Shown: positions 55,418-64,000, numbered from the stretch's first letter. The stretch: 64,000 bases of DNA from FEN-1279 sp964400285 (GCA_964400285.1 CAYNTK010000007.1:1-64000), one strand, 5' to 3'. Notes: a model not told the origin generated them from the letters alone. Made by a program: numbers and translations.

Positions 55418-56641
55418 TTGATAATTAATAACGCAAAAAATATTATCTACCAGTCTCTTGCTCAGATTATTCCTCGGGCTATAATGTTTGTCTTTGTTTT
55501 ATATCTTGCAAGGTTTTTAGGTATAGTTGAATATGGTAAGTTTGAATTCGCTTTATCTATTGGTTATCTTATTGGTATGTTTTTTGAACTTGGTGGAAAT
55601 ATGATTCTAACTAAACACGTTGCAAGAAATTTTTATTCGAGCATTTATTATGCAGTAAAAATTAGATTATTAAGCATTTTTATAGTTCTTTTTGTTTTTT
55701 ATGCAATTCTATTTTTCTCTGGCATTTATAGTGAAAGTCGCATTTTTATTATTTATGCAAGTATTGGAATTGCATTTAGCTCGATGATGAATTTATACTT
55801 TGCATTCTTTCGTGGTGTTAGAAAAATGAACTATGAAGCTTATACTTTAATTTTTCAGAAAGTCCTATTCGTATTTCTTTCATTAATTCTAATCTTTTCA
55901 GATAAATCTGCTGCTAATGCTTTAATTGCTTTTATGATTAGTATGATAATTGGTTTTATCATAATTTTTTTTGTTTTCAAAAAAAATGAATCTCTCTATA
56001 TTAATGAAAATGAAAATCAAGATATAAGCTTTAAAAGTTACATCAAAGATGTTTTTACATTAGCTCTCGTCGAGGTCTTCAGTAATATATATTATAAATT
56101 AAATCAGGTTTTTATCGAGCATTATAAAGGTTATGAAGAAGTCGGAGCTTATGGAGTCGCTTATAAAATAGTAGAAGTATTTATAAATTTCCCCTCTATT
56201 TTATTAATTGCTCTCTTCCCAGCTTTTGCAAAAATTGCCGTTCAAAATCTAAATGAATTTAGAATTCAATTTAATAAAATGTTGATTTTTCTTTTTGTTT
56301 TTGGGTTTATATCCAGTATAATATGTTGGTATTCGGGTGAATTTATATTTGTTCTAATTGGTTCCGAGTATGAAAAGTCTTATCTCATACTTAGATACCT
56401 CACAATTCCTCTTTTATTTTTATTCCCTAATTTTCTCGTTACTCAAGGGCTAATAGCTTTAGATAAAAATATTATTTTTGCAATCATTTTATTAATTGCT
56501 TTGTTTTTAAATATTATTACCTCTATAATTTTAGTTCCAATCTATGGAGCAATTGGCTCGGCTTTATCTATTGGTATCTGTGAAATCGTAATTTTTTCTG
56601 TCGGTTTTTTTTATATTAAAAAATATACAACAATTGGTTGA
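55418..56641 (+). CDS. Wzx-like polysaccharide flippase (MATE/MVF superfamily)
   Basis: 407 residues, starting at TTG (55418), with 12 or so membrane segments. N-terminal YQSLAQIIPRAIMFVFVLYLARFLG and the central EVFSNIYYKLNQVFIEHYKGYEEVGAYGVAYK pattern are those of O-antigen/teichoic-acid flippases. Moves lipid-linked oligosaccharide across the inner membrane. First of three linked genes; the next begins 8 bp before its stop. Confidence 0.88.
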   Translation: MIINNAKNIIYQSLAQIIPRAIMFVFVLYLARFLGIVEYGKFEFALSIGYLIGMFFELGGNMILTKHVARNFYSSIYYAVKIRLLSIFIVLFVFYAILFFSGIYSESRIFIIYASIGIAFSSMMNLYFAFFRGVRKMNYEAYTLIFQKVLFVFLSLILIFSDKSAANALIAFMISMIIGFIIIFFVFKKNESLYINENENQDISFKSYIKDVFTLALVEVFSNIYYKLNQVFIEHYKGYEEVGAYGVAYKIVEVFINFPSILLIALFPAFAKIAVQNLNEFRIQFNKMLIFLFVFGFISSIICWYSGEFIFVLIGSEYEKSYLILRYLTIPLLFLFPNFLVTQGLIALDKNIIFAIILLIALFLNIITSIILVPIYGAIGSALSIGICEIVIFSVGFFYIKKYTTIG

Positions 56642-57872
56642 AGTAAAACAAAAAATACCGTTTTTGCTTAAGCTCAAAAGATTTAAAAATTCTAAATCGG
56701 TCGAAAAGTTTGATGATTTGTTTCAACATTTTAAACCACCCAAAAAATTCAAAGGAATTCCTTCTAAAATTGTAATATTTAGAAATGATAGAATAGGAGA
56801 TGCAATTGTAACTTTACCTGTTTTAAGAGATTTAAAATTGAACTATCCTAATATCAAGATTGATGTATTGACTTCCAAAATCAATAAATTTGTATTTCAA
56901 AATCTCGACTATATTGATAATGCAATCGAATTTGATTGGCAACCTTCGGATTTAAAAATTTATTATAAATTTCCTTTTTTTGGTTCTTTTATTCAATTTC
57001 TCCGATATAATATCATTCCAACTATCTTTTCTTCGGAGAAAAGAAATCTTATAAAATATTTGATAAAGAAAAAATACGATGTTTCAATTGATTTAGTCGG
57101 TTTAAAAAGAAATATTTTATTAAGTAAATTAATTTCTGATTTTTCGGCTGGCCCAAAAAAATTTGGAGTTTACTTCCTTTATGATTATTATATCGATTCT
57201 AATTGGGTTACACTTTTCGATTCAGTTTTTATGACCAATAAAATTGAAAAAGTTATAAAAGGTGGACTTAATATTAATTTTGAAAAAAGAAATTATGAAT
57301 TACCTTTGTTAAAAATTAATCCCTCTCCATCAACTATAAAAAAATATGATATCGTTTTTCATATTGGAACATTAAAACACAGAATGCTTTCTTTAAATAA
57401 AGAAATAGAAATAATTAAGTATTTAGATAAATTTAATATTCTTGTTTTCGATTCAGGTAAATCAAATAAATATCTTAAATTACAAAAAGAATTTGAAGGA
57501 GTGAAAAATATTGATTTTAGAGTCTTTGATTCTTTTGAGCAAGCAGCAGAAACTTGTGCTTTCGCAAAGGTTTTAATTTGTTATGATGGTGGGCAAGCAC
57601 ATTATTTATCGCAATATGTAAAAACCCTTGTTTTATTCGGTCCCGGCTCTGTTGATTTGTGGAAACCATACGAATTTGCAGATTATAACCCTTTGTGTGA
57701 GGATGAAAACGGTTGTAAAGCAATAATATCGAATGGTGAAAAAAAACATATCGCAATTTTTTTCCCGATTTGGTGCAGACCTTGTTTTGATGTCGGTTGT
57801 AGTGAAAAAATTTGTCTTGAAAAAATTAATGCAAAGTTTATTAAAGATATTATTTTTAATTATTGTATGTAA
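56634..57872 (+). CDS. Glycosyltransferase family 9 (heptosyltransferase-like)
   Basis: 412 residues, starting at TTG (56634) in overlap with the flippase gene. GT9 motifs: IVIFRNDRIGDAIVTLPVLRDLK at the N-terminus and ICYDGGQAHYLSQYVKTLVLFGPGS in the C-terminal Rossmann domain, followed by a cysteine-rich end (CRPCFDVGCSEKICLE) common in LPS core GT9 enzymes. Builds lipopolysaccharide or other surface glycan. The donor sugar cannot be told. Confidence 0.88.
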   Translation: MVEVKQKIPFLLKLKRFKNSKSVEKFDDLFQHFKPPKKFKGIPSKIVIFRNDRIGDAIVTLPVLRDLKLNYPNIKIDVLTSKINKFVFQNLDYIDNAIEFDWQPSDLKIYYKFPFFGSFIQFLRYNIIPTIFSSEKRNLIKYLIKKKYDVSIDLVGLKRNILLSKLISDFSAGPKKFGVYFLYDYYIDSNWVTLFDSVFMTNKIEKVIKGGLNINFEKRNYELPLLKINPSPSTIKKYDIVFHIGTLKHRMLSLNKEIEIIKYLDKFNILVFDSGKSNKYLKLQKEFEGVKNIDFRVFDSFEQAAETCAFAKVLICYDGGQAHYLSQYVKTLVLFGPGSVDLWKPYEFADYNPLCEDENGCKAIISNGEKKHIAIFFPIWCRPCFDVGCSEKICLEKINAKFIKDIIFNYCM

Positions 57873-57874
57873 AT

Positions 57875-59200
57875 ATGTTAAAAAAAGAGTTTGCATTTTT
57901 AGTTTTCAAAATTTCGTTTGTAGCTCTTTTAATCATTAACATCGCTGAAGTTAAAATTCCTTCGGAAACTGACTTAATACCTTTTATTAATGTTTCCGAA
58001 ATTCCATTACTCAAATATATATTTATCCTTTTTTTTGCTTTTTTAATAATTCCTTTCAAAGAATATATAAATTTATTAAAAAAACAAAATATTATTGTTG
58101 TTATAATTTTACTTTTTATCTTAATTTGCATCGGATTTATTTCTTCTTTCTTTTCGGAGTTTCAGCAAATAGGTTTTAATATTTGTGGCAGAATTACATT
58201 TTATTTTTTCATTTTTATTATTGTTTTTACTGCATCACAATATTTTAAAAATTCAATAGATTTTTTAATAAAGTCTTTTATATATTCTAATGTTTTAATT
58301 ATTATTGGCTCACTTCTCGATTTTTACATTCCTAAATTTCACAAAATTCTTGTGATTTATTTTAATAGACCTGACTTAATTCATTCTTATATCCAAATAG
58401 GTGACGAAAAAATTATGCGTCCCATGGGATTTATTACGGATTCTAACCTTGCAGCTTTCTCGTTGGCTCTTGCCTTGTTGCTTATTCTCTTAAATTACAA
58501 GTGCTTCAACAAGTTTTTTAAAATTTCATTTTATATAACAGGCTCTTTTGTGTTGGGAATGTTATCCTCCAGAGCTTCTCTTATCGTTTGTATTTTTTGT
58601 TTTATTGTTTTTTTTGTTTTTAACATAATTGAAAAAAAAGAGTTAATCATTTTTGGCTTACTTTTCTTAATTTGCAATGTTGCAACTCCTCAAACATACG
58701 GAAGAGTTTTATCTTATCTCGATAAAAAAGAGATTGTAAAAGAATATGCAGTAGGCAGACCAATTATTTGGGAAGCTTCTTTTAATGTATTTAAAGAAAA
58801 TCCTGTAATTGGGATTGGACCCGGTGGATTTTTTGAAGTAAGTCAGATTTATGTCAGAAATATATTAAAAAAAAATCCCACCATTAATATTGACAATCCC
58901 GAACTCCCAGGTTATCACAAAATTGATAAATGGAACCCTCATAACATCTTTCTTGTAATGCTTTCGGAAACTGGATTGATTGGTTCTCTGTCTTTTATTC
59001 TTCTGATTCTTTATCTTATTTGGTTTTATAAAAATAACAAAAAATATATTTCTCTTTTATTTTTCTTTAGTGTTATGTTTGTATCCTCGTTATCGAATTT
59101 TGCTCCATATTATAAATATTATTTAATTATTGGAATTATAATTTATGTGGCATCAATTAATAATTTGAAAATTGTTCAAACAAACTTATCAGAATATTAA
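57875..59200 (+). CDS. O-antigen ligase / Wzy-type polymerase
   Basis: 441 residues from the ATG at 57875, 2 bp after the GT9 stop; an in-frame TTG at 57863 is an alternative. About 12 membrane segments and a large periplasmic loop with GRPIIWEASFNVFKENPVIGIGPGGF and KWNPHNIFLVMLSETGLIGS, the Wzy_C/WaaL pattern. Attaches or polymerises surface polysaccharide. Last gene of the flippase-GT9-ligase run, ended by a strong terminator. Confidence 0.88.
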   Translation: MLKKEFAFLVFKISFVALLIINIAEVKIPSETDLIPFINVSEIPLLKYIFILFFAFLIIPFKEYINLLKKQNIIVVIILLFILICIGFISSFFSEFQQIGFNICGRITFYFFIFIIVFTASQYFKNSIDFLIKSFIYSNVLIIIGSLLDFYIPKFHKILVIYFNRPDLIHSYIQIGDEKIMRPMGFITDSNLAAFSLALALLLILLNYKCFNKFFKISFYITGSFVLGMLSSRASLIVCIFCFIVFFVFNIIEKKELIIFGLLFLICNVATPQTYGRVLSYLDKKEIVKEYAVGRPIIWEASFNVFKENPVIGIGPGGFFEVSQIYVRNILKKNPTINIDNPELPGYHKIDKWNPHNIFLVMLSETGLIGSLSFILLILYLIWFYKNNKKYISLLFFFSVMFVSSLSNFAPYYKYYLIIGIIIYVASINNLKIVQTNLSEY

Positions 59201-59240
59201 TTAATTAAAAACTAATTATTAATCGTATTATTATATAATT

Positions 59241-59265
59241 AAAAGCCCGCAATATGCGGGCTTTT
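59241..59265. terminator. Bidirectional rho-independent terminator
   Basis: AAAAGCCCGCA (59241-59251), loop ATA, TGCGGGCTTTT (59255-59265). Between convergent genes. Confidence 0.93.
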
Positions 59266-59289
59266 GAACAATCTTTATTATCTTTATAT

Positions 59290-61077
59290 CTATTTCACCA
59301 CTGTCATTTTCTTTGATATTACATTCTCTTTCCCATCTGATTCTGTTGTAATCATTCTGTAAAAATAATTTCCACTTGATAAATTTGTTGCATCCATCTG
59401 AATAGTATAATATCCTGCTTTTTGGTTGTCATCGAATAATTTTATTACTTCTTTTCCCGTTACATCATAAACGATTATTTTTACTCGTGAATCTTTTGGA
59501 ATCTGATAATCGATTTTTGTCGTTGGATTAAAAGGATTTGGATAATTTTGAGATAAAAAATATTTCTGTGGTATGCCTATTTCGACCGAATTACTCAAAG
59601 CAAAAAACTCAAAATTCCCATTGTAATCTATTTGCTTTAATCTATAGTTATATTTCCCCGAATTTAATTTTGAATCTTTAAAAGTATAATTACTTGGTGA
59701 TTCTTTTGTCCCATTTCCCTTTACAAAACCAAGTTTAATCCAGTTGTCTTCTCCTTGTAGTGTCCTGTATATTTCAAACCCGCTGTTATTTTTTTCGCTA
59801 TTTGTTGTCCAATTTAAAGTTACGTCATTTCCTACCACTTTTGAAGTAAATGTTTTCATTTCCACTGGCATCGGAGTATCATTCATATAAAAAGTCGAAC
59901 CCACAGTTCCCGCAGAAAAAACAAATGCTTGATTTGTTGGAGATGTTGATGCCATCTCATAACATAAATTAAATCCTACAATATTACTTGTTCCTGATGG
60001 AAAAAGATTTTCACTCCAATTTGCTCCGTTATTTGTTGTGCAAAAACCCTGTGTTTTTGTTGAACTCGATACAACTAAATATGCACAACTTGATTCAGGT
60101 ATGAATTTTATATTCCCATATCCTTTTGATACCGTTGATGGTATTGTTTGTGCAAACCAATTCAAACCGCCATTCGTCGTTCTTGGAATTTTGTTTGATA
60201 TTGTGTTCGTCATTGCTAATCCATTAACTTTATCAGTATTAAACGAAATAGAAGTTATTGCTCCCGTAATCGTTCCGGGTATTGCACTGAAATTCCAATT
60301 TGTTCCTCCATTTGATGTGAATACAATTCGCAAAGGTGTATTATATGTCCCAAATCCAAAAAAGTTTTCATCTACTATAAATGGACTTCCTATCATTCCT
60401 TGCCCCGGACTGCCTGTCGGATATGATGCTGGAACTGAAATCCAATTTTCACCTCTGTTCGTTGTTTTCCAAAATTTAATCGTTAATGTTGTTGGTGTGT
60501 TACCATCGCACTGAATTATTCCTACATTTGGATTTGTTAGTGAAAATACAATCCCATTAATAAAACCTTTTTCGGGTGCTGTGTTTATAATTGTCGTCCA
60601 GTTAGTTCCTCCGTTCACTGTCTTATATACTCTTGCTGTATCTACCGAACCGTCATTCCCCCCATCACCAACAAATATCGTATCGGTTGAAAATGCCCAA
60701 ATTGCATATATAATTCTTTTAATTCCCGTAACTGATATTGATGTGAAATTCAATCCTCCATTTGTTGAACGATAAATTTTCGGAACTCCGCTCGAACCTC
60801 CCGCTACAAACACAACATCTTGATTTACAACTGATACTACTGGACTACTGCCGATTCCAGTAAGGTTTGGGCTTCCTGTTGCCAACCACTGTGACATCAT
60901 TTGTATATCGGTTACACTTGAACGCAATTTAGGTGTCTTCTCGCTTGTAATTTTTTCGATTTTCTCTTCTATTTTTTCTGAAGGGCTAAATATATAATAT
61001 GTAACAAAAACTAAAGTTATTAAAATGACAACTATCGAAGATATTAAAATAGTTTTAGAAAGTTTATTCATTTCCAT
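59290..61077 (-). CDS. Ycf48/BNR-propeller protein with T9SS sorting domain
   Basis: 595 residues. A single N-terminal membrane segment (about 8-30) with no obvious cleavage site, a charged linker, then a propeller with repeated STNGGLNF / TVNGGTNW / TTNRGENW / TSNGGTNW motifs as in Ycf48-like stress and sialidase-like proteins. A fibronectin-like domain follows (TLNWTTNSEKNNSGFEIYRT) and the sorting domain SQNYPNPFNPTTKIDY ... KKMTVVK. A strong Shine-Dalgarno (AAGGAGG) precedes the ATG. A retained N-terminal anchor on T9SS cargo is unusual; it may be an unusually long signal. Confidence 0.85.
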   Translation of the reverse strand: MEMNKLSKTILISSIVVILITLVFVTYYIFSPSEKIEEKIEKITSEKTPKLRSSVTDIQMMSQWLATGSPNLTGIGSSPVVSVVNQDVVFVAGGSSGVPKIYRSTNGGLNFTSISVTGIKRIIYAIWAFSTDTIFVGDGGNDGSVDTARVYKTVNGGTNWTTIINTAPEKGFINGIVFSLTNPNVGIIQCDGNTPTTLTIKFWKTTNRGENWISVPASYPTGSPGQGMIGSPFIVDENFFGFGTYNTPLRIVFTSNGGTNWNFSAIPGTITGAITSISFNTDKVNGLAMTNTISNKIPRTTNGGLNWFAQTIPSTVSKGYGNIKFIPESSCAYLVVSSSTKTQGFCTTNNGANWSENLFPSGTSNIVGFNLCYEMASTSPTNQAFVFSAGTVGSTFYMNDTPMPVEMKTFTSKVVGNDVTLNWTTNSEKNNSGFEIYRTLQGEDNWIKLGFVKGNGTKESPSNYTFKDSKLNSGKYNYRLKQIDYNGNFEFFALSNSVEIGIPQKYFLSQNYPNPFNPTTKIDYQIPKDSRVKIIVYDVTGKEVIKLFDDNQKAGYYTIQMDATNLSSGNYFYRMITTESDGKENVISKKMTVVK

Positions 61078-61523
61078 ATTAACCTCCTTATCACATATTA
61101 TAATAATATTTTTATTAATAAAATAAACAAAAATTCAGTAATGAAAAATTTATAAACGTTCAATTAACTATGTAAGTAGACTATTCTTAAAGATTTTTAA
61201 ATTCCATTTTTAGGGTTTTATATATAGGGCATTAATGTTCTTTCTTTTGGCGTTGTTTTTTTCACTAAGTAATTGAATTTTTTCACTAAATAAATGAATT
61301 TTTTTACTTAAGTGAATAAATTTTTTTTAAAAAAACATTTCTAATACTTATAATTATTTACATACTTTTTTCAATTCTGCACAAAATAGAAAAGAAACTG
61401 TTCCCCCAAAAGAAATGAAACTATAATTAATTTTTTAATTTACAAGATTTGGAAAGAATTAAAAAATACTATAATAAAGACTTTTTTCATTTATTTAGAA
61501 TTGTTAAATTACATATAATTAAA
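61078..61523. other. 446-bp intergenic region upstream of tRNA-Asp
   Basis: Very AT-rich with no reading frame. Contains a short tandem repeat at 61255-61320. It holds the promoters for the leftward T9SS gene and presumably the tRNA. Confidence 0.6.
61255..61320. repeat. Three tandem copies of a 21-22 bp AT-rich unit
   Basis: Units read TTTTTTCACTAAGTAATTGA, TTTTTTCACTAAATAAATGA and TTTTTTTACTTAAGTGAATA. Similar but not identical, and they include the palindromic ACTTAAGT. No function assigned. Confidence 0.6.
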
Positions 61524-61598
61524 GGAGTCGTAGTTCAGTTTGGTTAGAACGCCTGACTGTCACTCAGGAGGTCGCGAGTTCGAGTCTCGTCGATTCCG
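61524..61598 (+). tRNA. tRNA-Asp (GTC)
   Basis: Acceptor GGAGTCG pairs with CGATTCC; D-arm TAGTTCAGTTTGGTTA; anticodon loop CTGTCAC in stem CCTGA/TCAGG with anticodon GTC; T-arm GCGAGTTCGAGTCTCGT. The 3' CCA is not encoded. A hairpin terminator follows. Confidence 0.96.
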
Positions 61599-61609
61599 CT
61601 TAATAAAAT

Positions 61610-61639
61610 AAGGCACTTAGTAAATATTCTGAGTGCCTT
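61610..61639 (+). terminator. Hairpin terminator after tRNA-Asp
   Basis: AAGGCACTTAG (61610-61620), 8-nt loop, CTGAGTGCCTT (61629-61639), with one wobble and only a short T-rich tail. Confidence 0.6.
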
Positions 61640-61734
61640 ATAAATTTTCTGGGGACGATTTGGGGACAACAAATAATTAAAATGATTAAGAAGTATTGTA
61701 TTTTACAAGTACCCTTTAAAGGTTTCATTTAGTC

Positions 61735-61941
61735 TTAAAATCCATATTTATCTTTTCTTAATCTGAATGCTTTCTCGCCACCTTCCATAACAGAAGTTAT
61801 TTCATCACGTACTTCTTTTGAATCAATCGCACCCTCCGCTTTTATTTTTCCTCTTGTTTGATTACCTGATTCTCTATAATACCAAAATTTTACGAAAAAA
61901 TCAGAAAGATGAAAAAATAGCTTGAAAGGATAATGAAAAAT
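61735..61941 (-). pseudogene. 3' remnant of an unidentified gene
   Basis: Open frame of 68 codons that ends with a normal stop but begins after an in-frame TAA with no start. The protein text is clearly coding-like: it contains FWYYRESGNQTRGKIKAEGA and DEITSVMEGGEKAFRLRKD. Same strand as hsdS and hsdM and directly downstream of them. Family not recognised. Confidence 0.45.
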
Positions 61942-62015
61942 TTAATAAATGTTAAATTCGATCGACCTGTAAATGAAATATTACAAATGGAATATGGCTT
62001 TTTCAAAATTCATTA

Positions 62016-63401
62016 TTAAATATCAAAATAGCTGTCAATTTCTTCTCTAACTTCTTTAATCAGTTTTTTCTTTTCATCTTTTAATTCAAATGCTTCTTTA
62101 ACCAATTTTGTAATTTCATCAATAGAATTTTTATCTAAAATTGGAATTTCAAATTCTTTTAATCTTTCTTCTCTTAGATGAGGTATTGTTGAAGCTATAA
62201 CAGTTCTTCTATTTGCAGGATATAATCCTGTTTCTTTTGAAGACAAAATAATAAATAAATATTCTGGCGTAAAATTATATTTTTTTGCTTCTGCTTTTAA
62301 TCTCAATCTAACCATTCCAGATGCAATAATAGCTTTATCATTTTTTGTAATCATTGCACACATACCTATCTTTCCATCTTTTGTAAAAAGAACATCGCCC
62401 TCTTTTATATCCTGCTTCAATTCTTGATAAATCTCTTTTGGAATATAAAAATCAGGAAATTGATCAACTTCATAATTTACAAGATCAGAAGTTCTAATAA
62501 AGGGCACATCGCTTTCTTTTTTATCTAAATATTTATTGTAATTATCGCTTCCAACTTCATCGCCTTTTTTAACAGAGGCAATTTCACCAAGCGGAACAGT
62601 CTGCCATTTCTTTTGAATAGCTTTTAATGTATTTACATAAAGAGGATACGAGAAAGCAGGGGTCCAAAGGTCATCTTTTGAAAAATCTGAAAGATTTACA
62701 GAATAATATTTTTCTTTTTGAATTTTTGAAAAATCAATATCTAATCTTTGGTAGAAAAGATTTTGAGCTTTTTCTAATAAAGAAAGAGATTTTTCTGATT
62801 TTTCTTCAGCTTTTTCTACCAATTCACTAATTTTATTTATTTTTTCTTCAGGTAATTCAACGACTTCAATATTTCTAATGTCATCTAAATTTAATTTGTC
62901 TTGTAATTGCTTTTTCTTATTTTTCTTTATTTGCAATAAAGCTAATTTTGAGAGCAAATAAGCAAAAAGATAATTCTTGTTTGTTTCTTTTTTAAATCCT
63001 ACTCCAATTAAATTTTGGCTGATATTTACTTCAGGAAAACGTTTCCCGATTCTTAAAATCTTGCCCAATGTTCCAATTTTTGAAAAAGCAATGTCACCAT
63101 GTCTTAGTATGGTTTTTGGATTTGCCTTATTATCTTCTTCACTGATATAAACTAAATCCTCTGTTCCTAATTCAAAATATTTTAAGTTTGAAATTCTCAA
63201 AAAAGGAATTCCGCTTGTTTGATATCTTTCAGCTTTAAGGTCAAAAATACCTTTTTTTATAAACTTAGAATATTCAGATATCTTTTTATGTTTATGATGT
63301 TGTAATATCTTATCTATAAAATTTCCAATAACCCAAAAATCAGGTTCGAACCTGTCGTTTTGTTTTATTCTATCAATGTTTACTGTAACTGTTTTTAGCA
63401 T
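62016..63401 (-). CDS. hsdS: Type I restriction-modification specificity subunit HsdS
   Basis: 461 residues with two target-recognition halves separated by coiled coils. Half 1: GIPFLRISNLKYF ... GDIAFSKIGTLGKI, then helix 160-230 with KISELVEKAEEKSEKSL. Half 2: VPFIRTSDLVNYEVDQFPDF ... GDVLFTKDGKIGM, then helix EITKLVKEAFELKDEKKKL. This duplicated layout is standard for HsdS. It gives DNA specificity to HsdM. It lies 12 bp after the methylase gene. HsdR is not in the window. Confidence 0.88.
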   Translation of the reverse strand: MLKTVTVNIDRIKQNDRFEPDFWVIGNFIDKILQHHKHKKISEYSKFIKKGIFDLKAERYQTSGIPFLRISNLKYFELGTEDLVYISEEDNKANPKTILRHGDIAFSKIGTLGKILRIGKRFPEVNISQNLIGVGFKKETNKNYLFAYLLSKLALLQIKKNKKKQLQDKLNLDDIRNIEVVELPEEKINKISELVEKAEEKSEKSLSLLEKAQNLFYQRLDIDFSKIQKEKYYSVNLSDFSKDDLWTPAFSYPLYVNTLKAIQKKWQTVPLGEIASVKKGDEVGSDNYNKYLDKKESDVPFIRTSDLVNYEVDQFPDFYIPKEIYQELKQDIKEGDVLFTKDGKIGMCAMITKNDKAIIASGMVRLRLKAEAKKYNFTPEYLFIILSSKETGLYPANRRTVIASTIPHLREERLKEFEIPILDKNSIDEITKLVKEAFELKDEKKKLIKEVREEIDSYFDI

Positions 63402-63413
63402 TTTAAAATCACA

Positions 63414-64000
63414 TTAAAATTTAAAGTCATTTTCTTTTAACCACTCTTTAAAACTATTTGCAACTTTTAGAATGTCATCGTCCTGTGTTTCTTTTCCTCT
63501 CCTGTCATGTCCGCAGGTTTCAGCAACAGCCATAAATACAGGATAATCTTTTGGTATTTTATTTTCAGATAGTTTTTGGAAAATCATAATTGTAGTTTTG
63601 GTTGATGTGTTGGGCATAAAAGTTTCTAATGGCACATCAATTACAGCCACGATTCTACCTTGTTTTAACAGCCAATTTCTAATGTAACCCAAACTTTCAT
63701 TTCCATAAATTCCATCTGGCAAAACAATCGCCATTTTTCCACCATCTTTTAATAATTGCAAGCATCTTTCAATAAAAAGGATTTGAGGAGCCTCTTTGTC
63801 TTTTAGTTTACTTATTTTTTCCCATTTTTTAGTTTGTTTATCATATTTCCATTTATAAGCCAATTCATATTGTTTAAGTTTGTCTTCCCCACGTACAGGG
63901 ATCTTTGAACCAAAAGGAGGATTAGTTAAAAGAACACTAAATTTACCTAAATCAACTTTTTCTTTTGTTTTCGAATCCCAATTGTTAGGATTTTCTAAAC
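63414..64000 (-). CDS. hsdM: N-6 adenine DNA methyltransferase HsdM, truncated by window edge
   Basis: At least 195 C-terminal residues; the frame stays open to the right edge, so the true start lies outside (the Met-like TTG at 63863 is internal). The catalytic motif IV, NPPFG, is visible near 63904-63918, followed by ILFIERCLQLLKDGGKMAIVLPDGIYG and SLGYIRNWLL, normal for HsdM. Methylates adenine within the site chosen by HsdS. Lies just before hsdS on the same strand. Confidence 0.9.
   Translation of the reverse strand, partial: LENPNNWDSKTKEKVDLGKFSVLLTNPPFGSKIPVRGEDKLKQYELAYKWKYDKQTKKWEKISKLKDKEAPQILFIERCLQLLKDGGKMAIVLPDGIYGNESLGYIRNWLLKQGRIVAVIDVPLETFMPNTSTKTTIMIFQKLSENKIPKDYPVFMAVAETCGHDRRGKETQDDDILKVANSFKEWLKENDFKF

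Larger units (their letters stand above)
61599..62015. other. Junction region between tRNA-Asp and the type I RM genes
   Basis: Holds the tRNA terminator, a duplicated GGGGAC motif at 61650-61670, and a coding remnant (61735-61941) with no start. Looks like the boundary of an integrated segment; no integrase is seen. Confidence 0.5.

Noticed and set aside
60038..60514. 158-codon frame opposite the T9SS gene
   Set aside because: It is antisense to a convincing propeller gene, has no family motifs and no ribosome site.
1..64000. CRISPR arrays, prophage genes and complete insertion sequences
   Set aside because: No regularly spaced repeats, cas genes, transposase, integrase or phage structural genes were seen in this window.

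Overview
The window is strongly AT-rich and reads as a chromosome segment of a facultatively anaerobic member of the Bacteroidota/Chlorobi lineage, most like Ignavibacteria. The evidence is: four complete secreted proteins with the C-terminal type IX secretion (T9SS) sorting domain built around NPFNP, a gingipain-like C25 protease, a SprA-like protein, a clade II (Sec-dependent, NosR-less) nitrous oxide reductase cluster, frequent TTG starts and a mix of genes with and without Shine-Dalgarno sequences. The lineage is an inference; no rRNA is present.

Layout. 1-2.2 kb: 3'-truncated C25 protease. 2.4-3.7 kb: a NuoE/HydC-like subunit and a lone receiver domain on the minus strand, divergent from a TM1266-family hydrogenase regulator. 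3.9-9.1 kb: TPR protein, TonB-dependent receptor, MFS transporter and a small secreted protein. 9.1-9.5 kb: inverted-repeat elements. 9.5-16.4 kb: a complete hdrCBA-flxDCBA operon. 16.5-19.7 kb: hydB-hydA for an NAD(P)-linked [FeFe] hydrogenase. 19.9-22.2 kb: GT39-type membrane glycosyltransferase and an orphan ccmB. 22.3-31.2 kb: Crp/Fnr regulator, RIC-type di-iron protein, cytochrome c, nosZ, a membrane protein, nosLDFY and a diheme cytochrome c. 31.2-31.6 kb: a probable structured RNA. 31.6-41.6 kb: T9SS cargo flanking a glycogen/maltodextrin cluster (TrmB-like regulator, glgB, GH57, malQ). 41.7-55.3 kb: secreted and housekeeping genes (queA, DinB, TPR proteins, M64 peptidase, Nramp, MFS). 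55.4-59.2 kb: a surface polysaccharide run (flippase, GT9, O-antigen ligase). 59.3-61.1 kb: T9SS cargo. 61.5-64 kb: tRNA-Asp followed by type I restriction-modification genes, probably one end of an island.

How the parts work together. HydABC-like subunits, a TM1266 regulator and FlxABCD-HdrABC lie within 17 kb and would interconvert H2, NAD(P)H, ferredoxin and a thiol/disulfide couple, as expected for flavin- and hydrogenase-based electron bifurcation. The nos cluster adds N2O respiration fed by c-type cytochromes. One exact 14-bp FNR/DNR-like palindrome, TTGACTTAAGTCAA, occurs both in front of the nos operon and between the TonB receptor and the MFS gene. This suggests that the outer-membrane receptor belongs to the N-oxide/anaerobic regulon, perhaps for copper supply to NosZ.

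The most unusual items are the shared operator, a 110-nt structured RNA with two mutually exclusive stems near 31.4 kb, a SprA-like lipoprotein gene split by one in-frame TGA, a family of four intergenic CTCGTT/AACGAG palindromes, and several AT-rich inverted-repeat elements around the flx-hdr operon.
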